Below are positions 8,009-17,135 of a stretch of DNA of 43,115 nt, one piece after another. The stretch covers positions 1-43,115 of the forward strand of contig JAGSHB010000029.1 in the NCBI GenBank assembly GCA_023954815.1. Reading direction: 5' to 3'. The translations under genes and the position numbers were made by a program. The notes under the pieces were generated by a model that worked only from the letters and a program-made list of their open reading frames with translations, was not told where the DNA came from and searched no databases. Positions within the stretch are counted from its first letter, which is position 1; every line of letters begins with the position of its first letter. Source of the DNA: Myxococcales bacterium (GTDB taxonomy: Bacteria; Myxococcota_A; UBA9042).

Positions 8009-9364
8009 TTACCAGGCCCACCGAGCGCCCACGCCCATGGCCGCGTCCACCGTGAGCGCGTAGGCTCCCTCGTCTGCGTGCCAGATGCGTTGGCTATTGA
8101 TCCAGGCGTGCCATGGGCCTTCGCTCTGCCAGCGCATAGACGCCGCGAAGGTTTGTTGGCCGATCCCGGGGCGCATGGCCCACGCCAGGGTCGCCTGAGC
8201 GCCGCGCCACACCGGTGTGGTCAGGCGGGCGCTGGCCGTGTCATCTGGGCGATCGTCCGCTGCATGCCACAGCTCCCAACTCGCACCGACTTGCCAGCCA
8301 GCGGGCGTCTGGAACTGGGCCTCGAGCAGATGACTCCAATGGCGTTGACCCGATCGCGCGGCCCAAGCCGCAGCCTTGGTTGTGCCAACCGACCCCAATT
8401 GCGTCCGCTCCAATGCGTAGAACCCATCGATCCAGCCGGGTCGATAGCTGCCTTGGCTGCGCCGCGCCTCCCACCGAAAGCGCACCGTGTTGGCCCCCTG
8501 ATAGGCCCACCAGAGGCCAGCATGCAGCCCCACGCCGCCGCCGCCATTCGTACTGGCGAGGTTGAGATCTGCATACGGCACGAGATGCTGCCGCCTGCCA
8601 ATGGCCAAGGGCAGACCGAGATCGACTCCGGCGAGCACCAGGGGGCTCGTGGTGACGACCGGACGGCCATTGGCGTGATGGCGAAGGCTGCCATCGGGGT
8701 TGGTGGCCACATCCAGCGGCGCTTGCCGGTCAGCCGCGGCGCTGATGCCGACTGTAAACCCGCGTAGTGAGCGCAACAGACCACGCCGCTTGCGGCCGCG
8801 GGACAGCGGCCTGGAAAACAGGCGCAGCGCAACCAGATCGAAGCGCGCGACGTCACCAGTCATGAGCTGCAACCCCACCGCATCGCCGTCGAGCTCAACC
8901 CTCAGCCCCGATTGAAAGTGATCGGGCAGCAGGGCGGAGCGATAGCCGCGGATAAGGGTGCCGTGACCGAGGGTCGCGCCTGCTGTGGGCGCCACCACGA
9001 TCGACAGACTCGTCAATTGGCCTGCCGCCGTGGGGCGCTGCCAGGCGATCTTGGGAACGAGTCGCATCCACTCGCCCACGTCATCCCAATCGCGGCTTCG
9101 CAAGCGCTCTGGGGTCCGGGCAGAGGTTCTCAGCGGTGCGCGCAGCGATAGATCGAACGCGGATTTCCGAACCCTGGCGCCCGCGGTCAGTTGGCCCCAC
9201 GTTCCGCCGCCGACTTGGGCCAAGCCCGCGCTGCCATTGACTTGAATTTCGAGTGCGCTCACGCCCCCACAGATACCGAGCACGGCGCTGCCGGTCACAA
9301 GCGCAACGAGCGCAAACCTGCTGTTTATTCGGACTGCTTTGCCCCAAAGGCGCGCGCCGTTCAT
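8009..9364 (-). CDS. Predicted outer-membrane beta-barrel protein
   Basis: A 451-residue protein with an N-terminal hydrophobic signal (FALVALVTGSAVLGICGGVSA) followed by alternating hydrophobic/polar strands. These include many W/Y/R girdle residues and end in GVGARWAW, with a terminal aromatic residue as in outer-membrane barrels. The start ATG (9364-9362) overlaps the TGA stop of xerC by ATGA, and AAGGAGAG lies six bases before it inside xerC. The barrel is therefore translationally coupled to xerC. No substrate is suggested by the sequence. Confidence 0.75.
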   Translation of the reverse strand: MNGARLWGKAVRINSRFALVALVTGSAVLGICGGVSALEIQVNGSAGLAQVGGGTWGQLTAGARVRKSAFDLSLRAPLRTSARTPERLRSRDWDDVGEWMRLVPKIAWQRPTAAGQLTSLSIVVAPTAGATLGHGTLIRGYRSALLPDHFQSGLRVELDGDAVGLQLMTGDVARFDLVALRLFSRPLSRGRKRRGLLRSLRGFTVGISAAADRQAPLDVATNPDGSLRHHANGRPVVTTSPLVLAGVDLGLPLAIGRRQHLVPYADLNLASTNGGGGVGLHAGLWWAYQGANTVRFRWEARRSQGSYRPGWIDGFYALERTQLGSVGTTKAAAWAARSGQRHWSHLLEAQFQTPAGWQVGASWELWHAADDRPDDTASARLTTPVWRGAQATLAWAMRPGIGQQTFAASMRWQSEGPWHAWINSQRIWHADEGAYALTVDAAMGVGARWAW

Positions 9365-10353
9365 GGCGACTCTCCTTTCGAGACCCGGGCGACGGCGGGC
9401 CTCGGCGCGCGGCCCTTTGATTTGTCCGTCTTGGCGCGCGGGTGGGCTGCGTCGTAGGACTTCATCAACCCGGCCAGCGAGGTGTGCGTATACCGTTGCG
9501 TGGTCGACAGGCGGCTGTGGCCCAGGAGCTCCTGTACCTCGCGAATGTCGGCTTCGCCATCGAGCAGATGCGTGGCAAAACCATGGCGTAGACCGTGGGG
9601 CGATACCGGCCGCAGCAGCCCGGCCCCTTCGCATCGGGTGTCCATCACCCGGCGCACCGAGCGGGCCGACAGCCGACCGCCGCGGAAATTGACGAACAGC
9701 GCAAGCTCGTCTGGTTTGCGCTTGGCGTGCAGCAGCTCGAGTCGCGCGGGTAACCACGCCGCCAATGCGGACAGGGCGTGTCGACCAAAGGGCACGATGC
9801 GCTGCTTCCGACCCTTTCCCAGCACCCGCACTTGTGGGGTCGTGTGATCGACGGAGGCGAGATCCAGCCCGACCAACTCGCTCACGCGGAGCCCGGCGCC
9901 GTACAGCAGCTCAACGATGGCGAGGTCACGGAGCTCCAGCACAGGATCAGCACCGAGCACACTGTGCCTGAGGAGTTGCAGGGTCTCATCGACCGAGAGA
10001 AATCGCGGCAGGGTCGTGTCCTGTTTCGGGGTACGCAGCCCCAGCGCCGGATCGGCCTCGATCAGCTCAAGACGGCGCGCAAACGAAAACAGCCGCCGCA
10101 CCGAAGCGAGCTTTCTCGCCACCGAAGCCGGCGCGTAGTTGCCGTGCAAGCTCGCCGCCCAAGCCCGCAAATCTGGCCTTTTGGCGGCAGCGAGACTCGC
10201 GATGTCTCGTTCGGAAGCGAGCCATTTCGCGCAGGCCGTCACGTCTGTTTGGTAGGCGCGAAGGGTGTGCGGGCTGACGTTGCGCTCAAAACGCAGGTGC
10301 TCGAGCCACAGCTCCAGGACAGGACGATCTCCATCGGTAGACGAATCGCTCAC
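9361..10353 (-). CDS. xerC: Tyrosine recombinase XerC/XerD-like
   Basis: A 330-residue protein with the SAM-like core-binding domain (about 12-100) and the catalytic domain. R156 (GAGLRVSEL), K180 (GKGRKQRIVP), H253-x-x-R256 (SPHGLRHGFATHLL), H279 (LLGHS) and the nucleophile Y288 (TTQRYTH) are all present. This is the expected set for resolving chromosome dimers at dif with its partner Xer protein. The start is a GTG at 10353 with a poorly spaced SD. The Lys/Arg/Pro-rich C-terminal tail beyond residue 305 is longer than usual. It is coupled to the downstream barrel gene. XerC rather than XerD is a best guess. Confidence 0.92.
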   Translation of the reverse strand: MSDSSTDGDRPVLELWLEHLRFERNVSPHTLRAYQTDVTACAKWLASERDIASLAAAKRPDLRAWAASLHGNYAPASVARKLASVRRLFSFARRLELIEADPALGLRTPKQDTTLPRFLSVDETLQLLRHSVLGADPVLELRDLAIVELLYGAGLRVSELVGLDLASVDHTTPQVRVLGKGRKQRIVPFGRHALSALAAWLPARLELLHAKRKPDELALFVNFRGGRLSARSVRRVMDTRCEGAGLLRPVSPHGLRHGFATHLLDGEADIREVQELLGHSRLSTTQRYTHTSLAGLMKSYDAAHPRAKTDKSKGRAPRPAVARVSKGESP

Positions 10354-10422
10354 CCTCGTAGCGTGCCGTGCGCTGGCATGCTGTCGAGTTTTCCAAGGCG
10401 TGGACGGCGTGAACTTGAGCGG

Positions 10423-12471
10423 CTACCCCCCGCGAAGAATCACCGCCGTACCAACAAATCTTGGGTCCAGCGCCGCACCCGGGACCAGCCCACCCAACTC
10501 GCTATCGAGTCTGTCGAGCGTCCGCCCGAGGAAACTATCCAGCGGGGCCAACTCTTCATCGCTCAGGGCCGGATTCGACAGCAGCGCACGACTCAAGGCC
10601 GCGCGCAGGCTTCGCTTGATTCGGCGCGCACCACCGCTGCTATCAAAGGCCTCGCGCACGAACTGCTGGGCGCTTTCGGCGGGCAGGGCTTCGAGCCTCG
10701 GCTCGCCATCCACCACGGTCCACGCGATGGCCGTCGCCAGGAGGGAGCTCAACTCAATATCGTGGTCCGTACCGGGCGCCATATCGAGCGACAAACGAGC
10801 GATCGCGCCTTTGATACCACCCTCATCGAGGCGTTCGACAACGCTCACAGCTGCCTCGATCCCGGCCAACACCGCGCGGGTGTTCTCAAGCTCACCCAGG
10901 CGCTCGTAGGGTTCGAACTGCGCCTTGTGTGCGCCTTCGTCTTCGCCATCGGCGAGCAGGTCTGCGTGCAGATCTTGCGCTTCCTTGAGCGGACGCGGGA
11001 TGACGCGGCCTGGCAGCGGCTTACACAGCCCCTCCAGCAACAGCCCCAACTCGGCCCCGGCCACCGCCGTCGCTCCACCGAGACGTCGCCGCAACCGGAC
11101 CGCGCGATGGTGCAGCAGCGTCACCAGGCTGTGACCGACGGAAAATAGCTCGCTCAGTGGCATAAGGCCGAGCAGCGCCGCACCGCGCTCGACATCGCCG
11201 CCTGACAAGGTCTCCAGGCCCATGTCGGCCGTGAGCAGAGCGTGCCGGGACCACTTCGCCAATTCGTCTGTCTCCGACGCACGACGCGCTCTGGCGGCTT
11301 GGAGCGTATAGGCCAACCGCACCATGGCGAGCTGCAGCCGCTCTCCTTCCTCTGGATTGCAACGGGCTACAGCTTGGGCCAAAAACGGCGCACGACCGAG
11401 GCCGTGCAAAGCCAGATCAGCGCGAACACTCAGGGATTCCGGGATGAAAGGCAGCGCTTGGCCTGGCTCCGCGCCTTCGCCAGCGAGCAGCGCATCTGCC
11501 CGCGCCTTGGCCTCAGCGGGGGCGATAAACCTGTAGACATCGCGCGCCCGCTCCTGCGACGGGAAGCCATGATCGGCGGTGCGCTTGTTGCGGGTTTCGT
11601 AGAGATCTTCCGCCATGGAGGTCTGCAGCTCCCAGCGCGTCGCCCGCAAGATCCGCCGACCGCGAACGATGTCGATGCGATAGACCGACTCCAGCATCAC
11701 GCGAATCGGCGCCAGCGCGGTGTCGTCCATCGGAATACCGACCACCATGGTGCCGTCGGGGGAGATGAAGCTCTCCCAGCCATCGGGAAGCAGCTGGTCT
11801 GCCTCTTCGGCATCTTCGTACACTTGCGCCGAGTGACTGAGGAACATGCACAGCAGCCCATCTTCCTGGGACGCGAGGAAGCGGTCGACCGTCTCTTGGC
11901 CAGCGGTGACTGCCACGGCGAGCAGGTGGGCGAACCGGGGCCGATCGATCTCGTCACCCTGCCAGACATCCAAATCCACGAGGGTCTGCAGCTGATGGGG
12001 CGACGCGAGGGAGAGGAGCGCAGCGCTGTCTGACAAACCGATGTTCTTCGCCAGAAAGACGAACTCCTCGGCCGGCAAGGCCTGGAGCGTGAGGCCTGGA
12101 TCGGGCAAGTCGAGCAGGTAGTCGAGCTTGGCGGTGCCGGTCAGCCGGTGAAAGTCCGGCGGCATGCGGCTGAGACCGAAGCTCTGTTGCGACTGAGCGA
12201 GCAACGGCGCAAGGGCCTCGGCGCGCTCGTGGGCGAACCCCTCAAAAGGATCGGGGGCGACGTAGGTCTGGCGCACGATGACGCCCACACGCTCGGGCTG
12301 GGCCAACTCACCGCGGGCGGCGTCGAGCGTGTCCGCAGACACCAACTCGCCAGAGGCACCCACGAGCAGCGGCATGTCGTCGTCTGTTGTGGTCTCTGCC
12401 AGTGTGTTGAGCGCCTCGCTGCGTTTTTGGAGCGCTTGCTGCGCGCGGCGAAACTTGTCTTCTGTCGACAT
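10423..12471 (-). CDS. DUF6178-family protein
   Basis: A 682-residue, acidic, largely helical, soluble protein without a signal peptide. Its markers are LTGTAKLDYLLDLPDPGLTLQALPAEEFVFLAKNIG, a region describing 'LLPDGWESFISPDGTMVVGIP', and long Ala/Leu-rich helices. I recognise this as the DUF6178 type found in delta-proteobacterial lineages; its function is not known. The start at 12471 has CAGGAG eight bases upstream. The open frame extends further upstream but without family features. It sits 69 bp before xerC on the same strand and may share its transcript. Confidence 0.8.
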   Translation of the reverse strand: MSTEDKFRRAQQALQKRSEALNTLAETTTDDDMPLLVGASGELVSADTLDAARGELAQPERVGVIVRQTYVAPDPFEGFAHERAEALAPLLAQSQQSFGLSRMPPDFHRLTGTAKLDYLLDLPDPGLTLQALPAEEFVFLAKNIGLSDSAALLSLASPHQLQTLVDLDVWQGDEIDRPRFAHLLAVAVTAGQETVDRFLASQEDGLLCMFLSHSAQVYEDAEEADQLLPDGWESFISPDGTMVVGIPMDDTALAPIRVMLESVYRIDIVRGRRILRATRWELQTSMAEDLYETRNKRTADHGFPSQERARDVYRFIAPAEAKARADALLAGEGAEPGQALPFIPESLSVRADLALHGLGRAPFLAQAVARCNPEEGERLQLAMVRLAYTLQAARARRASETDELAKWSRHALLTADMGLETLSGGDVERGAALLGLMPLSELFSVGHSLVTLLHHRAVRLRRRLGGATAVAGAELGLLLEGLCKPLPGRVIPRPLKEAQDLHADLLADGEDEGAHKAQFEPYERLGELENTRAVLAGIEAAVSVVERLDEGGIKGAIARLSLDMAPGTDHDIELSSLLATAIAWTVVDGEPRLEALPAESAQQFVREAFDSSGGARRIKRSLRAALSRALLSNPALSDEELAPLDSFLGRTLDRLDSELGGLVPGAALDPRFVGTAVILRGG

Positions 12472-12743
12472 GGTCGTCTCCTGCTCATCGGTCGTGAGCG
12501 GGGCAAAGGTCTGCCGAAAGTGAGCCGTAGCGGCGCAGTTCGGAGGTGTACTCCCAGGGGAATATTCGTCTTTCACCCTGAGTTTTTGGGCCAAGAGACA
12601 GATTCGCTCGGGTAGCGAGCCAATTTCCCATCGCATGAGCAGTGAGGAATCAGCCCCCAAAGGAAGCACGAGCAACGGCTGGTGCAAGGGGGATTTTTCC
12701 GGTCAGCACCAACGCCGGCCGAGCCCTCGTTTAATGCGTAATT

Positions 12744-13697
12744 CTAGGTGATTGGAAATCCACCGCAGGCGCCAATCGCGGTGACGGCGCGCGCGCCTGC
12801 CTGCCCCGCACGCTCGCCCAAGGCTTGGAGGTCTTCGGGGGTGAGCGCGTCGATGCCATCGAGATCGAGTCTACGCTCGCTGATCCACGCCAGCGCCGCG
12901 CCCATGAATGCGTCGCCAGCGCCGGTGGTGTCGACCGTCTGGGCCCGCGGCGGCGCGACCTCGATACGGTGGTGGCGGGTGGCGATCACAAACGGCCGAT
13001 GGGCATCTGTGAGCAACACGAGGCGGGCACCCAGACCGAGCAACGCCGACACGTAGCCGCCTTCCGGTGTGCCATCGAACAACACCTCGGCCTCGTCGAG
13101 ACTCGCCTTGACGATGTCCGCTTCGAGCACGGCGTTTCGTGCGCGTTGATAGAGCACGCCCGGGTCCTGAAACATCTTGGGCCGCAGGTTGACGTCGATG
13201 GAGACCGGCACCCCAGCTTCCCGCGCGATCGTGACCGCCCGGCGGTTGGTGGTCGCGACCGGATCGACCCGCAGCGTCACCGTGCCGTGGTGGAGGATGG
13301 CTGCGCTGGCGATCGCTTCGGTCGGCAGGTCTTCCGGGCGCATCTGCTCGTCGGCTGATCCCTCACGCCACGGATGAAAGTGCCGCTCTCCTTCTCCGTC
13401 GATCTCGATGAGAATGAGGCCTGTGCGGGTGCCTGGTTTGCGCAACACGTGCTCGGTTCCGACCCCTCGGGCGCTCAGCAGACACTCGATACGATCGCTG
13501 ATGGGGTCGAGACCCACGGCGCTGATCATCTCGACTGGCCAACCCTGCCAGGCCACCTGTGCGGCCACATTGGCGGGGGCGCCGCCGATATGCGGCACGA
13601 AAACTGGCGCCGTCTTGAGCGGAATTCCGGGCTCTGGCGAGAACATGTCGCACAGAACTTCCCCAAAGATAAATACGGGCTTGCGGGTGTCGGTCAC
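12744..13697 (-). CDS. PfkB-family sugar kinase, fructokinase-like
   Basis: A 317-residue ribokinase-fold kinase. FGEVLCDMF (11-19) is the fructokinase-type start, GGAPANVA (38-45) binds the sugar, and DTTGAGDAF (256-264) is the anion hole with catalytic D262. It phosphorylates a sugar with ATP; fructose is the likeliest substrate from the N-terminal motif, but adenosine or 2-keto-sugars cannot be excluded. The start is the GTG at 13697, preceded by GGGAG seven bases away. No sugar transporter or regulator accompanies it. Confidence 0.88.
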   Translation of the reverse strand: MTDTRKPVFIFGEVLCDMFSPEPGIPLKTAPVFVPHIGGAPANVAAQVAWQGWPVEMISAVGLDPISDRIECLLSARGVGTEHVLRKPGTRTGLILIEIDGEGERHFHPWREGSADEQMRPEDLPTEAIASAAILHHGTVTLRVDPVATTNRRAVTIAREAGVPVSIDVNLRPKMFQDPGVLYQRARNAVLEADIVKASLDEAEVLFDGTPEGGYVSALLGLGARLVLLTDAHRPFVIATRHHRIEVAPPRAQTVDTTGAGDAFMGAALAWISERRLDLDGIDALTPEDLQALGERAGQAGARAVTAIGACGGFPIT

Positions 13698-13855
13698 ACA
13701 AAACTCCCGGCGATGAGGCGACACGGCAACGGTTGCGTCCTGAAGGCTCAGCGGCCGGCGGGCAGTTCCAACTCCCCTGCGGCCTACGCCGGGCCAATGA
13801 ATCACAGGTCGACGCCAAGCGCCACTGCACCGTCAGGTTCCCCGAGCAGACCGGG

Positions 13856-14854
13856 TCATTTGGCGGCCTCCGGCATCAGCACATAGTTCCCTTTTTTGTC
13901 GATCCAGGCGTGTCGTCCGCCGATCTGGACGCGGGCCAGGTCATGCTCAAAGCCAAATCCGACGTCGAATCTCGGGCGGATGGCCCACTTGCCGCGCTTG
14001 TCGAGATAGCCCGTGCGATCGCCCTCGCGCGCGACGGCCAGGCCCCCTTGAAATGGGCCCACGCGCGAAAAGCGAGGAGGGATGACCAATTGGCCATTAT
14101 TGTCGACAAACCCCCAGCCTTTCGGGCTTTTCACTGCAGCCAAGCCTTCCGAAAATGGCTTCGCTCCTTGCCAGGCGGCAGGCACAGCCATGCGTCCGCT
14201 GCTGTCGACAAACCCCCAGCGTCCATCGACCCAGACGGCCGCCCGATCGCTGTGAAAATCGCCTGCTTGGTCGAAGCAGGTAGGGAGCGCCTTGGTGCCG
14301 GTGTTGTTGATGAAGCACATGTGCTCGCCGGTATCGACTCGCGCGATGCCTTCGTTGAAGTGCCACACGTCGTAGTAGGTAGGGCGAATCACCCACGCGC
14401 CCGTTGTGTCGACGAACCCCCACTGCTCGCCAGACCCTGCCGGAGCTAGGCCCTCGTTGAAGCTGCGCAGTCCTTTGAATACAGGGCTAATCCGAACTGT
14501 ACCGTCGATGGCGATAGCGCCGTACTTGCCGCCTCGGCTGACGACTGCGAACCCCTCCGCGAAGGCGTACGCATCGTCCCACACTGGTGCGACGATCTCC
14601 TGGCCGGCTGGGTCGATGAATCCCCAGCGATCGCCCGAACGCACGGCGGCTCGACCCTCGGAAAAGTCACCCACTTCGTCATATCGGGATGGGATCGCGA
14701 GTTGGCCCTGGGGCGTCGCAAATCCCCAGAGGCCACCGCGCTGAACGGCGACGAGTACGGGAGGGGCTTTGGGCGGGGCGCCGCTACAGCCTGGAGAGGT
14801 CACCGCAGGCACCATGGACAGCCCCACAAGAAGTAGCCGTAGAAATGACTGCAC
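13856..14854 (-). CDS. WG-repeat lipoprotein
   Basis: About 332 residues. The N-terminus has a lipoprotein-like signal ending in SPGC (atypical lipobox), followed by eight to nine WG repeats. The repeats run GLWGF, DRWGF, GKYGA, EQWGF, (EHMCF), GRWGF, KGWGF, DRTGY and RHAWI, each followed about ten residues later by 'I.P.(Y/F)D.(V/A).(D/P)F.EG.A.V'. WG (KWG) repeats form small beta-hairpin units of unknown ligand. The start is uncertain: GTG at 14854 gives a sensible signal peptide but has no clear SD, and the frame stays open to a TTG at 14962. It is the nearest gene downstream of the Tae4-like amidase. Confidence 0.8.
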   Translation of the reverse strand: MQSFLRLLLVGLSMVPAVTSPGCSGAPPKAPPVLVAVQRGGLWGFATPQGQLAIPSRYDEVGDFSEGRAAVRSGDRWGFIDPAGQEIVAPVWDDAYAFAEGFAVVSRGGKYGAIAIDGTVRISPVFKGLRSFNEGLAPAGSGEQWGFVDTTGAWVIRPTYYDVWHFNEGIARVDTGEHMCFINNTGTKALPTCFDQAGDFHSDRAAVWVDGRWGFVDSSGRMAVPAAWQGAKPFSEGLAAVKSPKGWGFVDNNGQLVIPPRFSRVGPFQGGLAVAREGDRTGYLDKRGKWAIRPRFDVGFGFEHDLARVQIGGRHAWIDKKGNYVLMPEAAK

Positions 14855-14982
14855 CGAAGCGGGCAGGCGACAGCGCACATGCGGAGCGCCGGGCAAGTCG
14901 CGACGACGCTTCCACGGTCGATGGTCAGGCACAAGGGGCAGTCCAGCAGACTGGCAGCCCAATAGACCGGTAGCCCGGTAGC

Positions 14983-15978
14983 CTAGATGTACCAGACCTT
15001 GAGCTGCTTGCAGGGGTACCAGCTGTCGGCATCGGACAGGTTCATGCCATCGAATACGTCGACGTGACCCGTGCCGCTGTAGCCGAAGATCTTGTTGAAC
15101 GCCACGATGCCTTTGCGGCCGCTGACCTTCTCTTCGGCGTCTTTCTTGAAGCCCTCATCGAACTTGTTGGCGCTGGAGTAGTAACCACGGCGCGGCCACT
15201 CGTCGTGCGGCTTACCGCCCCAGTGCTCCATGTACAGCCACATCTCGCGAGCGGACAGGATGTAGTACCAGCCAGTCTTGCGGCTGTAGGGCAAACGGCG
15301 GCGATCGAGACCAGCGGCCTCGGCCTTGTCCCGCGTGAGTTTGAACTTGCCGCCCAGCTTGTTGAACATCACGGACAGGCGAATCGCGCAGGTATTGCTG
15401 TACTGATGGGGATCCCAGCCCTGCTCTTCCTGCAGGTCGTCGCTGGCCGTGTTCTGGCTGGCGTCGTCCTGGTAGTTGTGCGGATGTGCGTCCCACGCGG
15501 CCTCGAAGTCCTTCGGGATCTGGCTACCGGAGCCCTGCGGCCCGCTGGTGTTCGAGCTGTTGTGCTGCGATGGGGGCGGCGGCGTCACGGTCTTGCCGGA
15601 ATCCATCAAGCCGAGCGTACCTGCGCCGACGACTCCGTCCGAGGAGATACCAGCACCCGCCTGCCAGGCCTTGACTGCCGTGGTCGTCATGCGACCCCAG
15701 TGACCATCCGCACCCGCCGATCCAAGGTTAAACCCTTGCTTGATGAGGAATTCCTGGATCGCCCGTGCTGCCGGTCCCTTGGCGCCATGCTTGAGGACGC
15801 CTCGGCCACCAGCGATGCGCTCGAGCACGTGATCGCCCGAAAACAAGGGGTTTTGGAGCGCGCCGCCACCTGGAGATTGTGGCCGCTGAGGCGTCTGCGC
15901 AGGGCTTGTATTCGTATCTTGGTCGTTTGTTGGCTGACCAGGGCGTGTGCCGGGACGATTCTGCGGACCCCAAACCAT
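14983..15978 (-). CDS. PG-binding protein with Tae4-type amidase domain
   Basis: A 331-residue protein with no signal peptide. Residues 1-45 are a Pro/Thr/Gln-rich linker. Residues about 60-126 are a PG_binding_1 domain (GAKGPAARAIQEFLIKQGF, GADGHWGRMTTTAVKAWQ, DGVVGAGTLGLMD). After a Ser/Gly/Pro linker, residues about 185-331 match the Tae4 NlpC/P60-like fold: SNTCAIRLSVMFNKLGG with catalytic C197, and GIVAFNKIFGYSGTGHVDVFDG with H305, followed by acidic residues. Tae4 enzymes are type VI secretion effectors that cut the D-Glu/mDAP bond of peptidoglycan. Lack of a signal peptide fits export by a secretion machine or phage-like device, but no T6SS gene is in the window. A strong SD (GAGGAGG) precedes the ATG. 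Confidence 0.85.
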   Translation of the reverse strand: MVWGPQNRPGTRPGQPTNDQDTNTSPAQTPQRPQSPGGGALQNPLFSGDHVLERIAGGRGVLKHGAKGPAARAIQEFLIKQGFNLGSAGADGHWGRMTTTAVKAWQAGAGISSDGVVGAGTLGLMDSGKTVTPPPPSQHNSSNTSGPQGSGSQIPKDFEAAWDAHPHNYQDDASQNTASDDLQEEQGWDPHQYSNTCAIRLSVMFNKLGGKFKLTRDKAEAAGLDRRRLPYSRKTGWYYILSAREMWLYMEHWGGKPHDEWPRRGYYSSANKFDEGFKKDAEEKVSGRKGIVAFNKIFGYSGTGHVDVFDGMNLSDADSWYPCKQLKVWYI

Positions 15979-16172
15979 GACTTCCTCCTCAAAGCGGCCA
16001 CGACAGCAAGTGTGACCTCCGCCAAGATGCGCTCAGAACGGCCGAAGCGCCACTATTGTTCGCTTCGGGCCGCCACAAGTGAGGCCTGCGCACCCCATTT
16101 TCGGTGGTTCGATCGAGTTCGAATTAGTCCGCTCACTGCCGAGATTTGGCAGCAACGGCTCAGCGCAGTGTG

Positions 16173-16721
16173 CTATCGGCGGCCATGAATCAGCTGCATG
16201 AGCTCGCTGCGGGTCGAGGCATCTTCTCGAAATTGACCGTACATTGAGCTCGTTACGGTCATCGCGTTGGCCTTTTGCACACCCCGCACGACCATGCACA
16301 GGTGGGTGGCCTCCATAATTACAGCGACGCCAGCGGGGGCGAGGGCCTCCTGCAAGGCGTCGGCGATCTCGGTGGTCAGTCGCTCCTGCACCTGCAGGCG
16401 CCGGGCGAAGGTCTCGACCACCCGGGCCAACTTGCTGAGCCCAACCACCTTGCCGCGGGGCAGGTAGGCGATGTGGGCCCGGCCCATGAACGGCAGCATG
16501 TGGTGCTCGCACATGGACGAAAAGTCGATGTCCCGCACCAAGACGATCTCTTCGTTGTCGACCGTGAACAGGGCGGACTGCAAGATCTCGATCGGATCTT
16601 GGTCGTAGCCGCGCGTCATGAAGCGCAGGGCCTTGGCGACCCGTGCTGGAGTCTTGAGGAGGCCTTCACGCTCTGGATCTTCGCCGATTTCGATCAACTG
16701 CTGCCGAATCAAGTCTTCCAT
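16173..16721 (-). CDS. folE: GTP cyclohydrolase I
   Basis: A 182-residue FolE. It converts GTP to 7,8-dihydroneopterin triphosphate, the first step of folate synthesis. The zinc ligands C71, H74 ([11 protein letters not shown]) and C142 (HLCMVVRG) have the same spacing as in E. coli Fol[14 protein letters not shown] (about 90-102) and [18 protein letters not shown] (14-31) are also typical. The ATG at 16721 is preceded by AGGA; the frame runs further up to 16808 without family similarity. It lies 156 bp downstream of the DUF5522 gene. Confidence 0.97.
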   Translation of the reverse strand: MEDLIRQQLIEIGEDPEREGLLKTPARVAKALRFMTRGYDQDPIEILQSALFTVDNEEIVLVRDIDFSSMCEHHMLPFMGRAHIAYLPRGKVVGLSKLARVVETFARRLQVQERLTTEIADALQEALAPAGVAVIMEATHLCMVVRGVQKANAMTVTSSMYGQFREDASTRSELMQLIHGRR

Positions 16722-16858
16722 GGAGGTGTCCTGCCTGATGAGGGGGCTGTGCGAACCATGCCCAGCGTCGATTGGGGGCGGACCATGCCGAAAATAGCCC
16801 GATCGCACCAGGGGCAGTACGACAAACCCAGCGGAGTCACAGCCAACACCTGCGCAGC

Positions 16859-16876
16859 GTGGTTCGTGTGGTTCGT
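16859..16876. repeat. 9-bp tandem duplication
   Basis: GTGGTTCGT occurs twice in tandem, just after the stop codon of the DUF5522 gene (16878-16880 on the minus strand). It is non-coding. It could be replication slippage; no function is suggested. Confidence 0.6.
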
Positions 16877-16877
16877 G

Positions 16878-17135
16878 TCATCCGATGAGTAAGTCGGGCG
16901 CGACCTCGGCCATGAGTTCCAGCGAGACCGGTAGCGGCGCTGTTCGATCCTTGGGCATGTCCGAAAACGGCACACTGGCCCACTCAAAAGGGCAATGACG
17001 ACAAGCCTCACCACAGCAATAGCCGCGCTTCAGGTGACCGATCACGCTGGTGACCCGAAAGCCCGTCTCCGGGTCGACATAACCGGGCTTGCGGTCTCGA
17101 ACCGCCTCTTCATGACGCCGTGCTTGCTCGTCCAT
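16878..17135 (-). CDS. DUF5522-type small Cys-rich protein
   Basis: An 85-residue cytosolic protein. The core HLKRGYCCGEACRHCPFEW (34-52) is the DUF5522 signature, R-G-x-C-C-G-x-x-C-R-H-C-P-[YF]. Four Cys in a CCx3CxxC layout suggest a metal site, zinc or Fe-S, but this is inference. Its ATG overlaps the menB stop as TGATG, so it is translationally coupled to menB. The coupling may mean a role with menaquinone or CoA chemistry, which I cannot prove from sequence. Confidence 0.85.
   Translation of the reverse strand: MDEQARRHEEAVRDRKPGYVDPETGFRVTSVIGHLKRGYCCGEACRHCPFEWASVPFSDMPKDRTAPLPVSLELMAEVAPDLLIG

Noticed and set aside
9361-10353. Phage or island integrase
   Set aside because: Length and motifs fit housekeeping Xer. 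There is no att site, tRNA or phage gene next to it.
9778-11148. 456-codon open frame on the plus strand
   Set aside because: It runs antisense through xerC and the DUF6178 gene, both well supported. Its product is low-complexity, rich in Arg/Gln/His, with no domain.
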